A stretch of DNA of 64,000 bases from Girardinichthys multiradiatus (lineage: Eukaryota > Chordata > Actinopteri > Cyprinodontiformes > Goodeidae), in contig NC_061798.1 of assembly GCF_021462225.1 (NCBI RefSeq), positions 24,963,320 to 25,027,319 of the forward strand, in the 5' to 3' direction. Shown piece by piece: positions 10,737 through 21,835 of this stretch. The translations under genes and the position numbers were made by a program. Under the pieces are notes generated by a model, which did not search any database, had not been told where the DNA came from, and saw nothing but the letters and a program-made list of their open reading frames with translations. Every line of letters begins with the position of its first letter. Within the stretch, counting starts at the first letter, position 1.

Positions 10737-11457
10737 GTGCAAAGAGGTTGGGGCGGCAGACGAAGGTGGCGACCTCGGCGGCCCGATCCCCGGATGCTTA
10801 GGCTGGCTCTAGGCACGCGGAATGTCACCTCACTGGTGGGGAAGGAGTCTGAGCTTGTGCAGGAGGTCGAGAGATATCGACTAGAAATAGTCGGGCTTAC
10901 CTCCACGCACAGCGTGGGCTCTGGAACCCAACTCCTTGAGTTATCTAACTTGAGTTTGTTTTTTGTGTGCGCATCCTCCTCTTAAGCTCTAGAAACTTAA
11001 ATATCTGTCACACAGGCCGATCAGTAGTGCGGAGTACCCGGCCTTCTTGGCGTCCCTGTCGGGGGTGCTGGATATTGCCCCTCCCGGGGACTCCGTTATT
11101 TTGCTGGGGGACTTCAACGCCCATGTGGGAAATGACAGTGTAACCTGGAGAGGCGTGATTGGGAGGATTGGCCTCCTGATCTGAATCTGAGTGGTGTTTC
11201 GTTATTGGACTTCTGTGATAATCACGGATTGTCCATAATGAACACCATGTTCTAGCATAAGGGTGTCCATCAGTGCACTTTGCACCAGGACACCCTAGGC
11301 AGGAGGTCGATGATCAACTTTGTAGTCATGTCGTCAGACCTTCGGCCGCTTGTTTTGGACACTCGAGTTGAAGAGAAAGGCTGAGCTGTCCACTGATCAC
11401 CACCTGGTGGTGAGTTGGATCCGCTGGGAGCGAGAAAGCCAGACAGACTTGGTCACA
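10737..11457 (+). mobile_element. RTE (Rex3-like) LINE fragment, endonuclease part only
   Basis: Starts with the same 5' region as the near full-length RTE at 47463-50712 (ADEGGDLGGPIPGCLGWL in one frame, LALGTRNVTSLVGKESELVQ in another). It then carries endonuclease segments: an AEYPAFLASLSGVLDIAP-like stretch near 11030, LLGDFNAHVGND at about 11105 and a DHHLVVSWIRW-like segment near 11395. About 80 bp at 10936-11015 is unrelated sequence replacing the SGVAHGE region. The element stops near 11457 and lacks all of RT and the 3' tail. LINE copies are normally 5'-truncated, so loss of the 3' half points to a later deletion. Confidence 0.75.
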
Positions 11458-11562
11458 TCCTTTACTCACACAAACATCATGAATGGTTATGAAATCAAAT
11501 AGTCAAGTTAAAGAATAGGAGAAATATATAAGATACATCTATATTCAATTATTCCAACACTC

Positions 11563-12365
11563 TGTCAGGATCTGGGCTGAGTTTGTGTTTTGGCGTTGCT
11601 ACATGTGCTCTGTTTCAGACGGTGCTGGAGCTCTCAGGTGTGCTGGGTGACAGGTGCGACTTGTTCCACTGATTACTATGAGGAGTACTTAAGCAGGAGG
11701 CTGCCAGCACTCCAATGCGAGAGTGTTTTGCCACCAGTGGTACAAACTCGAGCCACCCTCTAAGTTTATGCTTCGTTCTTCGACCTCGTTTAACATTGTT
11801 TTTTGCTCCTTTGCAGATTTTGAAAGCCTAAGCTTTGGATCTATGTCAGTTTCTGACTACGTTTCTGAAAGTTATTCTGGATGATCAAGCCCGTCTACGT
11901 TCTGTGGATTCCTATCCTGTCATCTGCCTTCATTTGGAATTGCATCAAGCTGGCAAATTCCTGCTCTCTTCGTCTCCTGAGCCAAGCCACAAGCGTACCC
12001 TGTCCACCCTCCAACGTAAGCCACAGGACATCGAACTTGTTCCTTTGTTCTGAGCTCACACAGAACAGCACCAAGTGAACTCTCTACGGATATCCCTGCT
12101 TAAGACCTGGATCCTGAATCACATTTCCTCAGGTGACCTGACCACCATTACTCAGTAAGCCGATCTCAGAATCATGTTAATTATTTGTTTTTAGTTTCGT
12201 TTTTCCTCCCGTTACCCGTATTCAACCATTCTCTTCAATTCTCTCCCTACAGTGAGATTTTCATCCGTTTTGTTCCTGATAACATCATCAATAATACAGT
12301 CTTTGTTTTACTTGCTCCTGAGTGTTCTCTGTATGTGGGTCAGACCTATTTCGAATATAATGACA
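11563..12365 (+). mobile_element. Solo LTR, family B
   Basis: An 803-bp LTR starting TGTCAGGATCTGGG and ending ATAATGACA. It has a late GTATGTGGGTCAGACC motif close to the 3' end, like LTRs A and F. An AATAAT variant of the polyadenylation signal lies about 75 bp before the end. Flanking 5-mers are CACTC and GGCTC, which match at only three positions, so the target duplication is decayed or the boundary is off by a base. No internal genes are attached. Confidence 0.65.
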
Positions 12366-12666
12366 GGCTCAATCATTTAGCAGACACTGCAAGGATATCA
12401 AATGCCCAATTTGTTTCTTTGCTTTTAGCATTTTTGTATGCATTTTCTGTAACTAATTTGTCAGTAAAACCCCTGTTTCCCAAAGGCATTTTCTGTTGGT
12501 TTAAAAATGTGTCACTCAGTTGCTGGGTAGCCTATTAATATTCTAAAAAAAAAAAACATTCTCTGGTTGGGTATAGCATGTGTCAATTATAGCTATGTTT
12601 CACAGAAGGTGTTATCATTGGCTCTGTTGAGAAATGCAACTTCTGATTGGTTAGACAGATTAAGTC
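12366..12666. other. Spacer, no gene seen
   Basis: AT-rich spacer between an LTR and a LINE. An A run is present near 12546. Nothing coding was recognised. Confidence 0.5.
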
Positions 12667-13930
12667 TGAAAGAGATCACAGGCCCCCTGCTGGACCGCCT
12701 GCAATTTGCTTACTGAGCAAACAGGTCGGCAGATGATGCTGTCAACTTAGGCCTACACTTCATACTGCAACACCTCGACCGTCCAGGGACATACGCCAGG
12801 ATCCTGTTTGTAGACTTCAGCTCGGTCTTCAACACCATCATTCCAGACATCCTCCACCAGAAGCTCACCCAGCTCATCGTCCCAGCCTCCACCTGTCAGT
12901 GGATCAACAGCTTCCTGACGGACCGACAGCAGTAGGTGAGACTGGGGAGCATCTTCTCCCGATCCAGATCAATAAGTACTGGTGCCCCCCAGGGATGTGT
13001 TCTATCCCCACTCCTCTTCTCTCTGTACACAAATGACTGCACCTCACCGGACCCGTCCGTGAAACTCCTTAAGTTTGCAGATGACACCACTGTCATTGGA
13101 CTGATCCAGGACGGTGATGAGTCTGCATACAGGTGGATCGGCTGGTACACTGGTGCGGTCAGAACTACCTTGAACTCAACCCACTCAAGACTCTGGAAAT
13201 GGTGGTGGACTTTCGGAGAACACCACCCCCATACACCCCCCTCACCATCCTCAACAACACTGTATCGGCCGTGGACCACTTCAGGTTCTTAGGAACCACC
13301 ATCTCTGAGGACCTGAGATGGTCTTCACACATAGACACTGTTCGAAAGAAGGCCCAGCAGAGACTGTACTTCCTGAGGCAACTCAAGAAGTTCAACCTTC
13401 CACAGGAGCTGCTGGTCATCTTCTACACTGACATCATTCAATCTGTCCTGTCTTCATCCATCTCAGTGTGGTTTGGCTCATCCACAAAACAGGACAGGTG
13501 CAGACTGCAATGAATAATCAGGAATGCAGAGAGAATAATCAGGGCTGACTTTCCCTCCATCCAGGATTTATACAGGTCTAGGGTCAGGAAAGAGCTGCTG
13601 AAATCTCTGTAGACCCCACACACCCTGCACATAAACTGTTCAGAGCTTTACCTTCAGGCCGCCGCTACAGAGCACTGTTCACTAAAACCAGCCGCCACAG
13701 AGACAGTTTCTTCCACAAAGGCTGTTTCTCTGCTGAACATTCAATAGAGTACAAAACAACAGCATACAGATGTTTCAAATGCACCTTTTTATTATATATG
13801 TGTATATTGTACATTGTAAATATGTATATTCTGTAATGCAAAAACAAAACCAAAGAGAAAAGTGTACTGGAGTCAAATTCCTTGTTTGTATGTACAAACT
13901 TGGCAATAAAGTTGATTCTGATTCTGACAA
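12667..13930 (+). mobile_element. 5'-truncated Rex1/Babar-like LINE (copy 2)
   Basis: RT C-terminal half and 3' end of the same LINE subfamily as 3420-6593. It begins inside the RT at ITGPLLDRLQF. Motifs include GAPQGCVLSPLLFSLYTND, LLKFADDTTVIGLIQDGDES with the FADD catalytic pair, WCGQNYLELNPLKTLEMVVD and FRFLGTTISEDLRW. It ends with TTGGCAATAAAGTTGATTCT repeats at about 13905-13930. Stops at about 12716 and 12933 and a frameshift at about 13130 inactivate it. Truncation at the 5' end is normal for LINE insertion. I could not identify a convincing target duplication. Confidence 0.85.
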
Positions 13931-15394
13931 TCATGAGAGCAGAATCCCAACTATGAAATATGGGAATTGCAGCATAATGTTGCCACCACTGACCTTCATT
14001 GTGACATAAAGGTAACAGCAAAAGGTAATTCTGGTCAAGCTTGCAGGGAACATAAAACCTATTGACAATTTTTCAGAAAGAAGGTTTTAGGTGTCAGCCT
14101 TAAAACGTGGTGGATGCTGTAAAACATACTTTCATTGTGAAACATGCTACTGCACTATTTGAAAATATGAAATATAGAGAAATATATCTGTATTAGCTTG
14201 TGTTGCTAATTGTGTTGCAAATCCCAATGTTTTTTTAAACCCAAGTTTTGGTTAAGCTATATATAGTTTGTCCTGGCTTACCATAAGCATAACCTAGGTC
14301 AAAGCGTTCCCAGATTTCTACATTAACACAAACAATTTTTTTTAGCTTGATAGTGGGATTTTCTTCTTTTAGAGATTAATAGAGGTAAACCAAACCATTA
14401 GTGGAAAACGTTTACAAGATATTTTGATATTTGTTCACCTCCCACTGTTTCGTTCTTGATGATGCTTGATTTTTCAGTGCCTGTGGGTATGTTGGAGACA
14501 GGCATTGTAAATTAATTTTACACTATATCATTAACCATTGCAGTTATAAAATCCCGAGACAAAGCTTGCTATAAAGGTTATGTGGAAAATTTGAGAAATA
14601 GTGTCGTGCAGCACTTATGTTTAAGAAATGGCAGCATAAGTTGACCCACGATTGCTTTACATATTAAGAATGTTGTTGCTGTTTACTTCCCCACTTCTGG
14701 AGAGTCTGACATTGACATTTTTTTCAAATTAGGCCAAATAACCGACTGCATTAATGCAGCAAAACTGCAGGGACATATGGCTAACCCACCCATTTCCACT
14801 AAAAGAGTCAGTAACAAACAGACCTTTACTCACAAAAGTTACATTTGTTGATAAGGTTCATATGTGCATTTATATGAGCCTGTTTGCTTGTGAGTGAAGC
14901 AGAATCGCACCAACCTCTAATTACCTAGCTACTCATTAGTGCCATTGGCAGAGGCTAAATCCATGCAGGCAGCCAAGGTGACATGTTAATGGTGTAATTG
15001 TGTTGACCTATGTACCCTGTTGGGAGATAATTACTTTATCCATGTATTTATAATGTGAGGAATTAAAATGAGAAGGGTAACTGAAAAGGAAGAGGTATGA
15101 AAGATCCCAAGTCACAGTAGAAATGCTCTGGGAGGTGCACAAGCTGTGGTTTTCATGGCTATCACCAAATCAGGTTAAAAAGACTGGGCTTGTGTAAGTA
15201 AAGTCAAGGTTAGTTATTTGGCCCAACACGTCCAAGGTCCAGGGCTCCTGTGAGATTATGCAAAATGAGGAAAAAGTTAACTGAATTTCAGAACTAAATT
15301 CCATTTAACCATTTTCCTGTACTCCTTAGAGCTAACCATATGTTTGGCCTTCATACAGATGAGGTAGAAGAGAGAAGGATGCCCCAGTTTCCCC
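13931..15394. other. AT-rich stretch, no gene seen
   Basis: No domain, repeat boundary or RNA gene recognised. Short open frames lack known motifs. Confidence 0.5.
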
Positions 15395-15530
15395 TTTGGT
15401 TGTATGTTGTGTGAGTGCCAACAACTCTCTATGTTGTATCTCTTGGGTTTGAGTCCCAACCCGGGAGACCTATGCTCCATGTCTTCCCTCTATCTTCACC
15501 CCACTTCCTGTCTGCCTACTTTGAAAAAAT
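15395..15530 (+). repeat. tRNA-derived SINE-like fragment
   Basis: A B-box-like GGGTTTGAGTCCCAAC lies at 15445-15460. It is followed by CATGTCTTCCCTCTATCTTC and CACTTCCTGTC, a body also seen on the minus strand at 41955-42100. The A box is weak, and no cloverleaf suggests a working tRNA. Boundaries are approximate. Confidence 0.5.
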
Positions 15531-15689
15531 CCTCAGCTGTTTTAACAGTAGCATTCTTCTCGTGAAGGAGGATGACACAGGACTCAATACCTATAAAGAC
15601 CACTCATGGTTCCATAATCTATCTATTGACCTAGAAAAGAGCCAGGTAATCAGAAAGGTTGGCAAATGGATTGTTTCCTGCAAGGGATA

Positions 15690-16600
15690 GAAGAAGCAGA
15701 ACCACCACCACAAGCATCAGGATCAGTTGAAGACACCCCAGGCCCAAGTGATGCAAAGTTGCCAACGAAGATCCATGGTATCAGTAAGTGACAGACATGA
15801 ACAGGGGCATCTTCAAGGGAGAGAATTCAGGCAGAGTAAAACAACTACCTAGATATTTTTTCAGCAGATAGTGATCCCCTCAAATGGTGGAAAGTGCACA
15901 AGATCAACTTTCCTCAGGTCAGCAATTTGGCTAAAAAGTATCTGTGCAACCAAAGCACTCATGCAGCCTCTGAAAGGTGGTTCAGCACAGGAGGGAACAT
16001 TGTTACCTGTAACAGGTCCACACTGAAGCCCACTAAAGGGAATAGGCTTGTTCTTGAATGCAAATATGAAACTGTGATAACCAGCTAGATGGCTATGTTC
16101 TACCATTGATTGGCAGCCTTTGTAGGCAACTCAAATGAAGTTTTCAGCTTTTCTTGCATTTTTTGGAAGTTATACCTCATTTAAAGGTGACAGAGTTGTT
16201 TATTGTTGATTTTTACATTTGTGCTCAAAGGATTTAAAAAACGTTTCATGATATTTTTGCAAACTGCACCTTAAATTTTATGGTTGATTTTATAGTTGAA
16301 TATATTTTGTTACACTATTAATATTTTATATACACTTTTTCAAAAAGAACAAAGGGAAAATTTTTTTCTCATTTTATTTTATTTCTTAAGACTGCATAGT
16401 TCACTAAATAAAGTTATTGCATTAAAAGTTACCTGTCTAATATATATATTTTTTGTTTTTATAGAATATTTCGAGGCAACCTATTATGTTTATGCTGTCA
16501 AATGAAACACAACTAACTTGTTAGTTATATCGTCAGCTTTTTATAATCGTCAGAATACTCTGAAATATCATATTAAGTTTGGGTCATATTGCCCAACCCT
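15690..16600 (+). mobile_element. 3' half of a hAT DNA transposon
   Basis: Contains the transposase C-terminal dimerisation region at 15860-16088, then an AT-rich 3' UTR. It ends with ATATTGCCCAACCCT at 16586-16600, which is the reverse complement of the AGGGTTGGGCAATAT terminus common in hAT elements. The 5' part is missing or unrecognisable before about 15690. An 8-bp target duplication could not be tested without the other end. Confidence 0.65.
15860..16088 (+). pseudogene. hAT transposase C-terminal domain remnant
   Basis: The translation ADSDPLKWWKVHKINFPQVS, NLAKKYLCNQSTHAASERWF and STGGNIVTCNRSTLKP follows the conserved hAT C-terminal pattern: a W-W-K motif, then LAKKYL, then A-x-SER-x-FS and GNIV. 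In active transposases this region mediates dimerisation. Here only the last 75 or so residues remain, with a stop after YETVITS. It cannot act alone. Confidence 0.75.
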
Positions 16601-17354
16601 TATTCACACATTAAAACATTGAATAAAACACTGAGCTAACCATCTAATGACATGGCAACAGATTTATGCCTCATAAATCCAGCTACTGTTTCCATTTAAG
16701 AGAAATCTTGTAAGATATGAGGGTGAAGAAAGATGCCTGAGCCACTGGTATCAAAATGCAAAGCATATCGGCTAAGTGGACGGGGTACTGTAAACCATAA
16801 TATAAGGCCTGGCATTTCAAACTGTGTGCCAACAAACATTGAGCCAGCTGTCTGCAGATTTTTATTACGATTAAAATATCTATTCACTGTTTGGCATTCC
16901 TTCAAGTAGCAGGGAAGAACACTTTAACAGGATAACCTGCTGAGATCAGTTGAAGTGAAAGTCAGCTCTTTGTGACACATGGTTAGCCACTGCAGTGAAT
17001 AGGGTTATGTATAACTATGGACCTTCCATACAATAACAGTGCTGTCATAGTGATAAATGTTGGTTACATTGCTGAACGTGATGCAGAAACACCTGGAATT
17101 ATAGATTTCCACAGACTCTCTGACACTGTGGTAATGGCCCCACCTTGGATCCAATCCATACAGGCTCAGATCTCTTGAGAATGCTCTATGAACATTGCTA
17201 AGGATATGCTAAGGAGAGAAAAATAGTAAGATATGACATTTAAATGTTTTAAATGATTTAAGTTCTTTCTAGTACTACTTTAGGAAGCTCTAAAAGAGAA
17301 AAAATAATAGATATAGAATTTAATCATTGTTATTTGGTAAAAACATGTTCCAAT
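16601..17354. other. AT-rich stretch, no gene seen
   Basis: Nothing recognised between the hAT end and the family C LTR. Confidence 0.5.
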
Positions 17355-19089
17355 TGTTGGGACCCACAGTCATGGATTACAACATGCAGTACGGACTTTT
17401 CTGAAACTTTCAAAATAAATTGCATTAACCTACTTCCGGCACAACTTAGGAATTGAGGGTAACAGCAAAGTTCCCATGATGCCACTGGCCGTATAAGACC
17501 CCCACCTTTCCAACGAATCGATCTCTTCCACACTGCTCCCCTGTGGGACTGGACAGGAGGGACACAGTGTGCTAATGTCTCTTTGCTGGCAAACAGACAT
17601 AACTCTTCAACTGGATCCAAGAGTGTCATATAATCACCGATCAAATGCACTAAGTTAAGTACGAATGAATTACTGTTTGTGTATTTGGTATATTCATTCA
17701 TAAATGGGGTAATTAAGGTACAAGCATTGCTTGACTTTCTTTCTGAGGTCTACAGAGATTAACTGTTTCCTGAGAGTTCCCAGCACAACGCTAAGTGATG
17801 CAGTTTCCCAAAGCAAGGACAATGGAATGCATCACCGTAGTAAAGTGCAGTTTGGTTGGGGACCGAGCGAGCCGCCATTCCCCAGGCCAAGGAGGTTAGC
17901 TGAAGCTAACCCTTTGTTCACAGATGCCTTCTTCAAACTTCATCATCGCCGGACAACTTCTCCTCAGCATGGTTCATGAGAGGTTAGGGGTTTGGGCAGA
18001 GAGAAGTAATTTAGGATGAAATCATCTAAACGTTTTTCATTTTATGAAGTTTGGTTTTGTTTGTGTGAAACTCAGCTATCTTGGTGCTTGCAGGCAATCT
18101 GCTCAGCACGTGCTCAGTTTTGTGTTCTGTGTTGGTGTGTTTTTAAAGTTAAGACAAACTTTACATGAAGGGTGATTTTAATCACAGAACATTGATCATA
18201 ACGCGCCATCCGTGCTTATGCATTTTAACACTTTTATTAATGGCAATTTAAAGGCGTGGGTTTGATTGTGGTGCTAAGCTATCAGCTTCTTTTGTTAGCT
18301 TTAACTGCTAACAGCTAAGAACACATGCTTGCTACTAAAGATCATCTACCCAGAAAGGTTGTTAGTTTTCAATCCAGTAAATAATATTTTCCTAACATTA
18401 TTTTACTAAACTTGATAACTAAGTAAACACCACTAAGCCCCATTTCTCCAGAAAGTTTTGGCTTTTTCCAAAATATTTCCTTAAATATTTTACCATTTCC
18501 TTAATAATATTTATTTAAATATTTTAATAAATAAAGGCCGCTAATTATACACTGTTGAGAATTAGTCATCCAGAAGATTGGTTTTATTCAGCTGATCATT
18601 ATTTAAAACATTATTTTAATAAAATAATATTTTATCTGATCTTGCATTGTGAATGGTTGTCTAAAGGTGTACTGATTATTGCCTAAGTTGGTTCCAAGAT
18701 TAACTTAATTTCATTTCCAGATTCTTCAAGATAATCCTTGGTTCTCAAACATAAACATTGCATGGTAATGTTACATCAATGGTTTTCAATCATCTTTTTA
18801 ATCAACTTGTTTATATTGTACATAGCCCATTAGTCTTCCCTAGTCTTTAATTCTGCTTGGTAGTTGTTTTAGAATAGTAAAGAGTTTGTTCATTGAAATA
18901 TGTTTGACTTTGAGTTGACTTAGTTTTGTTAATAAATTCTTGTATTTTAAGAAATTGTGTGAATTCATTTTATGTGTGTGCAGAGTTGTCAGAGCTTGTC
19001 TCACCCTTTTCGATTTCGTCCTAATACCACTGACTTACTGGGCTGGTATTCACAGGACAACCCTTAACAGACCGAAATATTATTTGATA
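17355..19089 (+). mobile_element. Long LTR, family C, copy 1 (3' end trimmed)
   Basis: Homologous over about 1.7 kb to the LTR at 60110-61886. It starts TGTTGGGACCCA. A GTATAAGACC TATA-like box lies at 17491-17500. It runs to ATTTGATAAAATCA, about 40 bp short of the CACAACA end seen in the other copies, where a SINE begins. No polypurine tract precedes it and no gag follows, so it is a solo or truncated LTR. Flanking bases show no clear target duplication, as expected if the 3' end has been lost. The TG start and proposed CA end come from comparing the copies. Confidence 0.75.
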
Positions 19090-19099
19090 AAATCAAAAA

Positions 19100-19446
19100 T
19101 TCAGTCAGTTTCTACCGCTTATTCCATAATGGGTTGCGGGGGAGCTGGTGCCTATCTCCAGCAGTCTATGGGCGAGAGGCAGGGTACACCCTGGACAGGT
19201 CGCCAGTCCATCGCAGGGCATCACACAAACAACCATGCACACACTCATTCATACACCTAAGGGTAATTTTGAGAGACCAATTAACCTAATAGGCATGTCT
19301 TTGGACTGTGGGAGGAAGCCAGAGTACCCGGTGAGAACCCTCACATGCACGGGGAGAACATGCGTGCAGAAAGAGCCCAGCTGGGAATTGAACCTAGGAC
19401 CTTCTTGCTGCAAGGCAACAGTGCTACCAACTGCGCCACCGTGCAG
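19100..19446 (-). repeat. tRNA-derived SINE
   Basis: Read on the minus strand the head is GGTGGCGCAGTTGGTAGCAC (A box) followed by GTTGCCTTGCAGCAAGAAGG and GGTTCAATTCCC (B box). This is a tRNA-like pol III promoter. The body continues through TCCCACAGTCCAAAGAC and ACCTGTCCAGGGTGTACC to a tail GGAATAAGCGGTAGAAA. That tail resembles the 3' end of the RTE LINEs here, which carry GGATAAAGCGGAAGA. The SINE interrupts or replaces the end of the family C LTR. Such elements are transcribed by RNA polymerase III and borrow LINE enzymes. Confidence 0.75.
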
Positions 19447-19449
19447 CCC

Positions 19450-19770
19450 CCAATTATTCAACTAATTTCGTCAACTAATTTAGTAATCGGATAATAGTTA
19501 ACTGGATCAGACATACTCCAAAACATGCCATTTCCTCTAAGAACAACCCACTCATAACAGCAATTAGGCCAAAATTTTACAAAAAAATATGTACATTTTA
19601 CATTTAAGATGAAAAACTTTTGTGGCATATTTTTAAATTTACCTGGTTCAAAATTTGTAAAACAATCTCCTGTTAAAGCGCTTTTTGCTATCCGATTATT
19701 AGTTGATCAATCAAAAAAGTAGTCGACAGATTAATCAAATAGAAGAATGATAATTATTTGCAGCCCTATT
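19450..19770. repeat. MITE-like element with imperfect inverted ends
   Basis: The left end contains TAGTAATCGGATAATAGTTA. The right end read in reverse contains CAACTAATAATCGGATAGC, and the right terminus reads GGGCTGCAAATAATTATC in reverse, facing the left GCAGCCCCCAATTATTC. There is no coding capacity. The pattern is that of a short non-autonomous DNA transposon, possibly hAT-type. Boundaries are uncertain because the SINE head at 19446 overlaps the left terminus. Confidence 0.5.
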
Positions 19771-20048
19771 TCAATATGACGAAGACCATTCTCATTATAA
19801 AAGATTAATCATCGATAGTATTACCCCATGGATTCATGTATTTATTGCCTCCAGGAGCTGTATTGTGATAGTTTTGTGTTTATCTTCTTAGTATGATAAG
19901 TTCTTTCATTGAGCCACTGCTACTCCACCTATTAGCAAAACATAAAGTAGCTTATTATTAGGTTGTAAAATTATTTTTACCATAAGTGCTTATTTCCTTT
20001 AAAGGGCTAGAATATTTAATCTGACTTTGCATGTTGCAGTACTGTATC

Positions 20049-20866
20049 CAGGACCGGTGACAAAGGGCAGCCCTGACGGAGTCCAACATGCACCGGGAAC
20101 AGGTCCGACTTAGTGCCGGCAATGCGGACCAAACTTCTGCTCCGCTAGTACAGGGACCGGATGGCCCCTAATAAAGTGCCCCCGATTCCATACTCCTGGA
20201 GCACCCCCCACAGGGCATCACGAGGGACACAGTCGAATGCCTTCTCCAGGTCCACAAAACACATGTGAACAGGTTGGGCAAACTCCCGTGAACACTCGAG
20301 CACCCTGTAGAGGGTATAGAGCTGAACCAGTGTTCCACGGCCGGGACGAAAACCACACTGCTCCTCCTGAAGCCGAGGTTCGACTATCGGCCAGACTCTC
20401 CTCTCCAATACCCTGGCTTAGGCCTTACCAGGGAGCCTGAGGAGTGTGATCCCCCTGTAGTTGGAACACACCCTCCGGTCCCCCTTCATAAGAAGGGGGA
20501 CCACCATCCCAGTCTGCCAGTCCAGAGGCACTGTCCCCGTCCGCCACGCAATGTTGAAGAGGCGTGTCAACCATGACAGCCCAACAACATCCAGAGACTT
20601 GAGGTACTCAGGGCGGATCTCATCCACCCCCGAAGCCTTGCCACCGTGGAGCTTTTTAACCACCTCGGTGACTTCAGCCTGGGTTATGAAAGAGTCCAGC
20701 CCCGAGTCCCCAGCCTCTGTTTCCACCACGGAATGCGTGATGGCAGGATTGAGGAGATCCTCGAAGTACTCCTTCCACTGCCCGATAATGTCCTCAGTTG
20801 AGGTCAGCAGCCTCCCACCCCCATTATAAACAGTGTTGGCGAAGCACTGCTTCCCCCTCCTGAGGT
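20049..20866 (-). mobile_element. RTE LINE, inverted 5' segment of a twin-primed copy
   Basis: Minus-strand RT segment running from LRRGKQCFANT through LLTSTEDIIGQWKEYFEDLL, GGKASGVDEIRPEYLKSLDV, GDRRVCSNYRGITLL, EEQCGFRPGRGTLVQLYTLY and CFVDLEKAFDCVP to the LPFVTGPG-coding end. The last bases read GGTCCTG, exactly where the plus-strand 3' segment at 20868 resumes with CCTGTTCATAAC. The two halves together therefore cover a continuous stretch of RTE with the 5' part inverted, the signature of twin priming. Stops and a frameshift near 20190 and 20420 are present. 5' truncation is within the RT domain. Confidence 0.85.
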
Positions 20867-20867
20867 G

Positions 20868-21770
20868 CCTGTTCATAACTTTTATGGACAGGATTTCTAG
20901 ACGCAGCCAAGGGCTGGGGGGGGTCTGGTTTGGGGACCAGTGGATTTCGTCTCTTCTTTTTGCAGATGACGTGGTCCTGCTGGCCCCCTCTATCCAAGAC
21001 CTACAGCATGCGCTGGGGCGGTTCGCAGCCGAGTGTGAAGCGGCTGGGATGAAGATCAGCTCCTCCAAGGCCGAGGCCATGGTTCTCGACCGGAAAAGGG
21101 TGGCTTGTCCTCTTCAGGTTGGAGGGGTGTTCCTGCCTCAAGTGGAGGAGTTTAAGTATCTCGGGCTCTTGTTCATGAGTGGGGGAAAAATGGAGCGGGA
21201 GATCAACAGACGGATCGGTGTGGCTGCCGCAGTAATGGGGGCACTGTGCCGGTCCGTTGTGGTGAAAAGAGAGCTGAGCCGAAAAGCAAAGGTCTCAATT
21301 TACCGGTCGGTTTACGTTCCTACCCTCGCCTATGGCCATGAACTTTGGGTCATGACTGAAAGAACGAGATCCCGGATACAAGCGCTGAAATGAGCTTCCT
21401 CTGTAGGGTGGCCTGGCACTCCCTTAGAGATAGGGTGAGGAGCTCGGCTATCTGGGAGAGGCTCGGAGTAGAGCCGCTGCTCCTCCACATCGAGAGGAGC
21501 CAGTTGAGGTGGTTCGGGCATCTATACCAGATGCCTCCTGGACGCCCTCCTCGGGAGGTGTTCCAGGCACGTCCCACCGGGAGGTGGCCCAGGGGAAGTC
21601 CCCGGACACGCTGGAGGGACTATGTCTCTCGGATGGCCTGGGAACGCCTTGGGCTCCACCCGGAGGAGCTGGAAGAGGTGTCTGGGGAGAGGGACGTCTG
21701 GGCATCTCTGCTGAGTCTGCTGCCCCCGCAACCCGGTCCCGGATGTCCATCGAACTATAATAAATAGATA
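20868..21770 (+). mobile_element. RTE LINE, 3' segment of the twin-primed copy
   Basis: Continues the RTE protein: ITFMDRISRRSQG, SLLFADDVVLLAPSIQDLQH with FADD intact, ALGRFAAECEAAGMKISSSK, EEFKYLGLLF, VVVKRELSRKAKVSIYRSVY, AYGHELWVMTERTRSRIQ, LLLHIERSQLRWFGHLYQMP and ERDVWASLLSLLPPQPGPG. The fingers part is in the inverted half. One frameshift lies near 21385. The 3' end is near 21747-21770, but the usual GACGACGAGTACGAG tail is replaced by TGTCCATCGAACT. No target duplication was evident. Confidence 0.85.
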
Positions 21771-21835
21771 AGCTGAATGTTGTTAAACAATTTAAATGCT
21801 TTGAAGAATCTATTTTAAACTGGTTTCTAGGATTT

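Noticed and set aside
19384..19438. tRNA-like A and B boxes as a functional tRNA gene
   Set aside because: The boxes belong to a SINE head. No complete cloverleaf or anticodon arm is formed and a long SINE body follows.
20237..20829. Plus-strand frames opposite the inverted RTE segment
   Set aside because: They are antisense shadows of RTE RT coding sequence.
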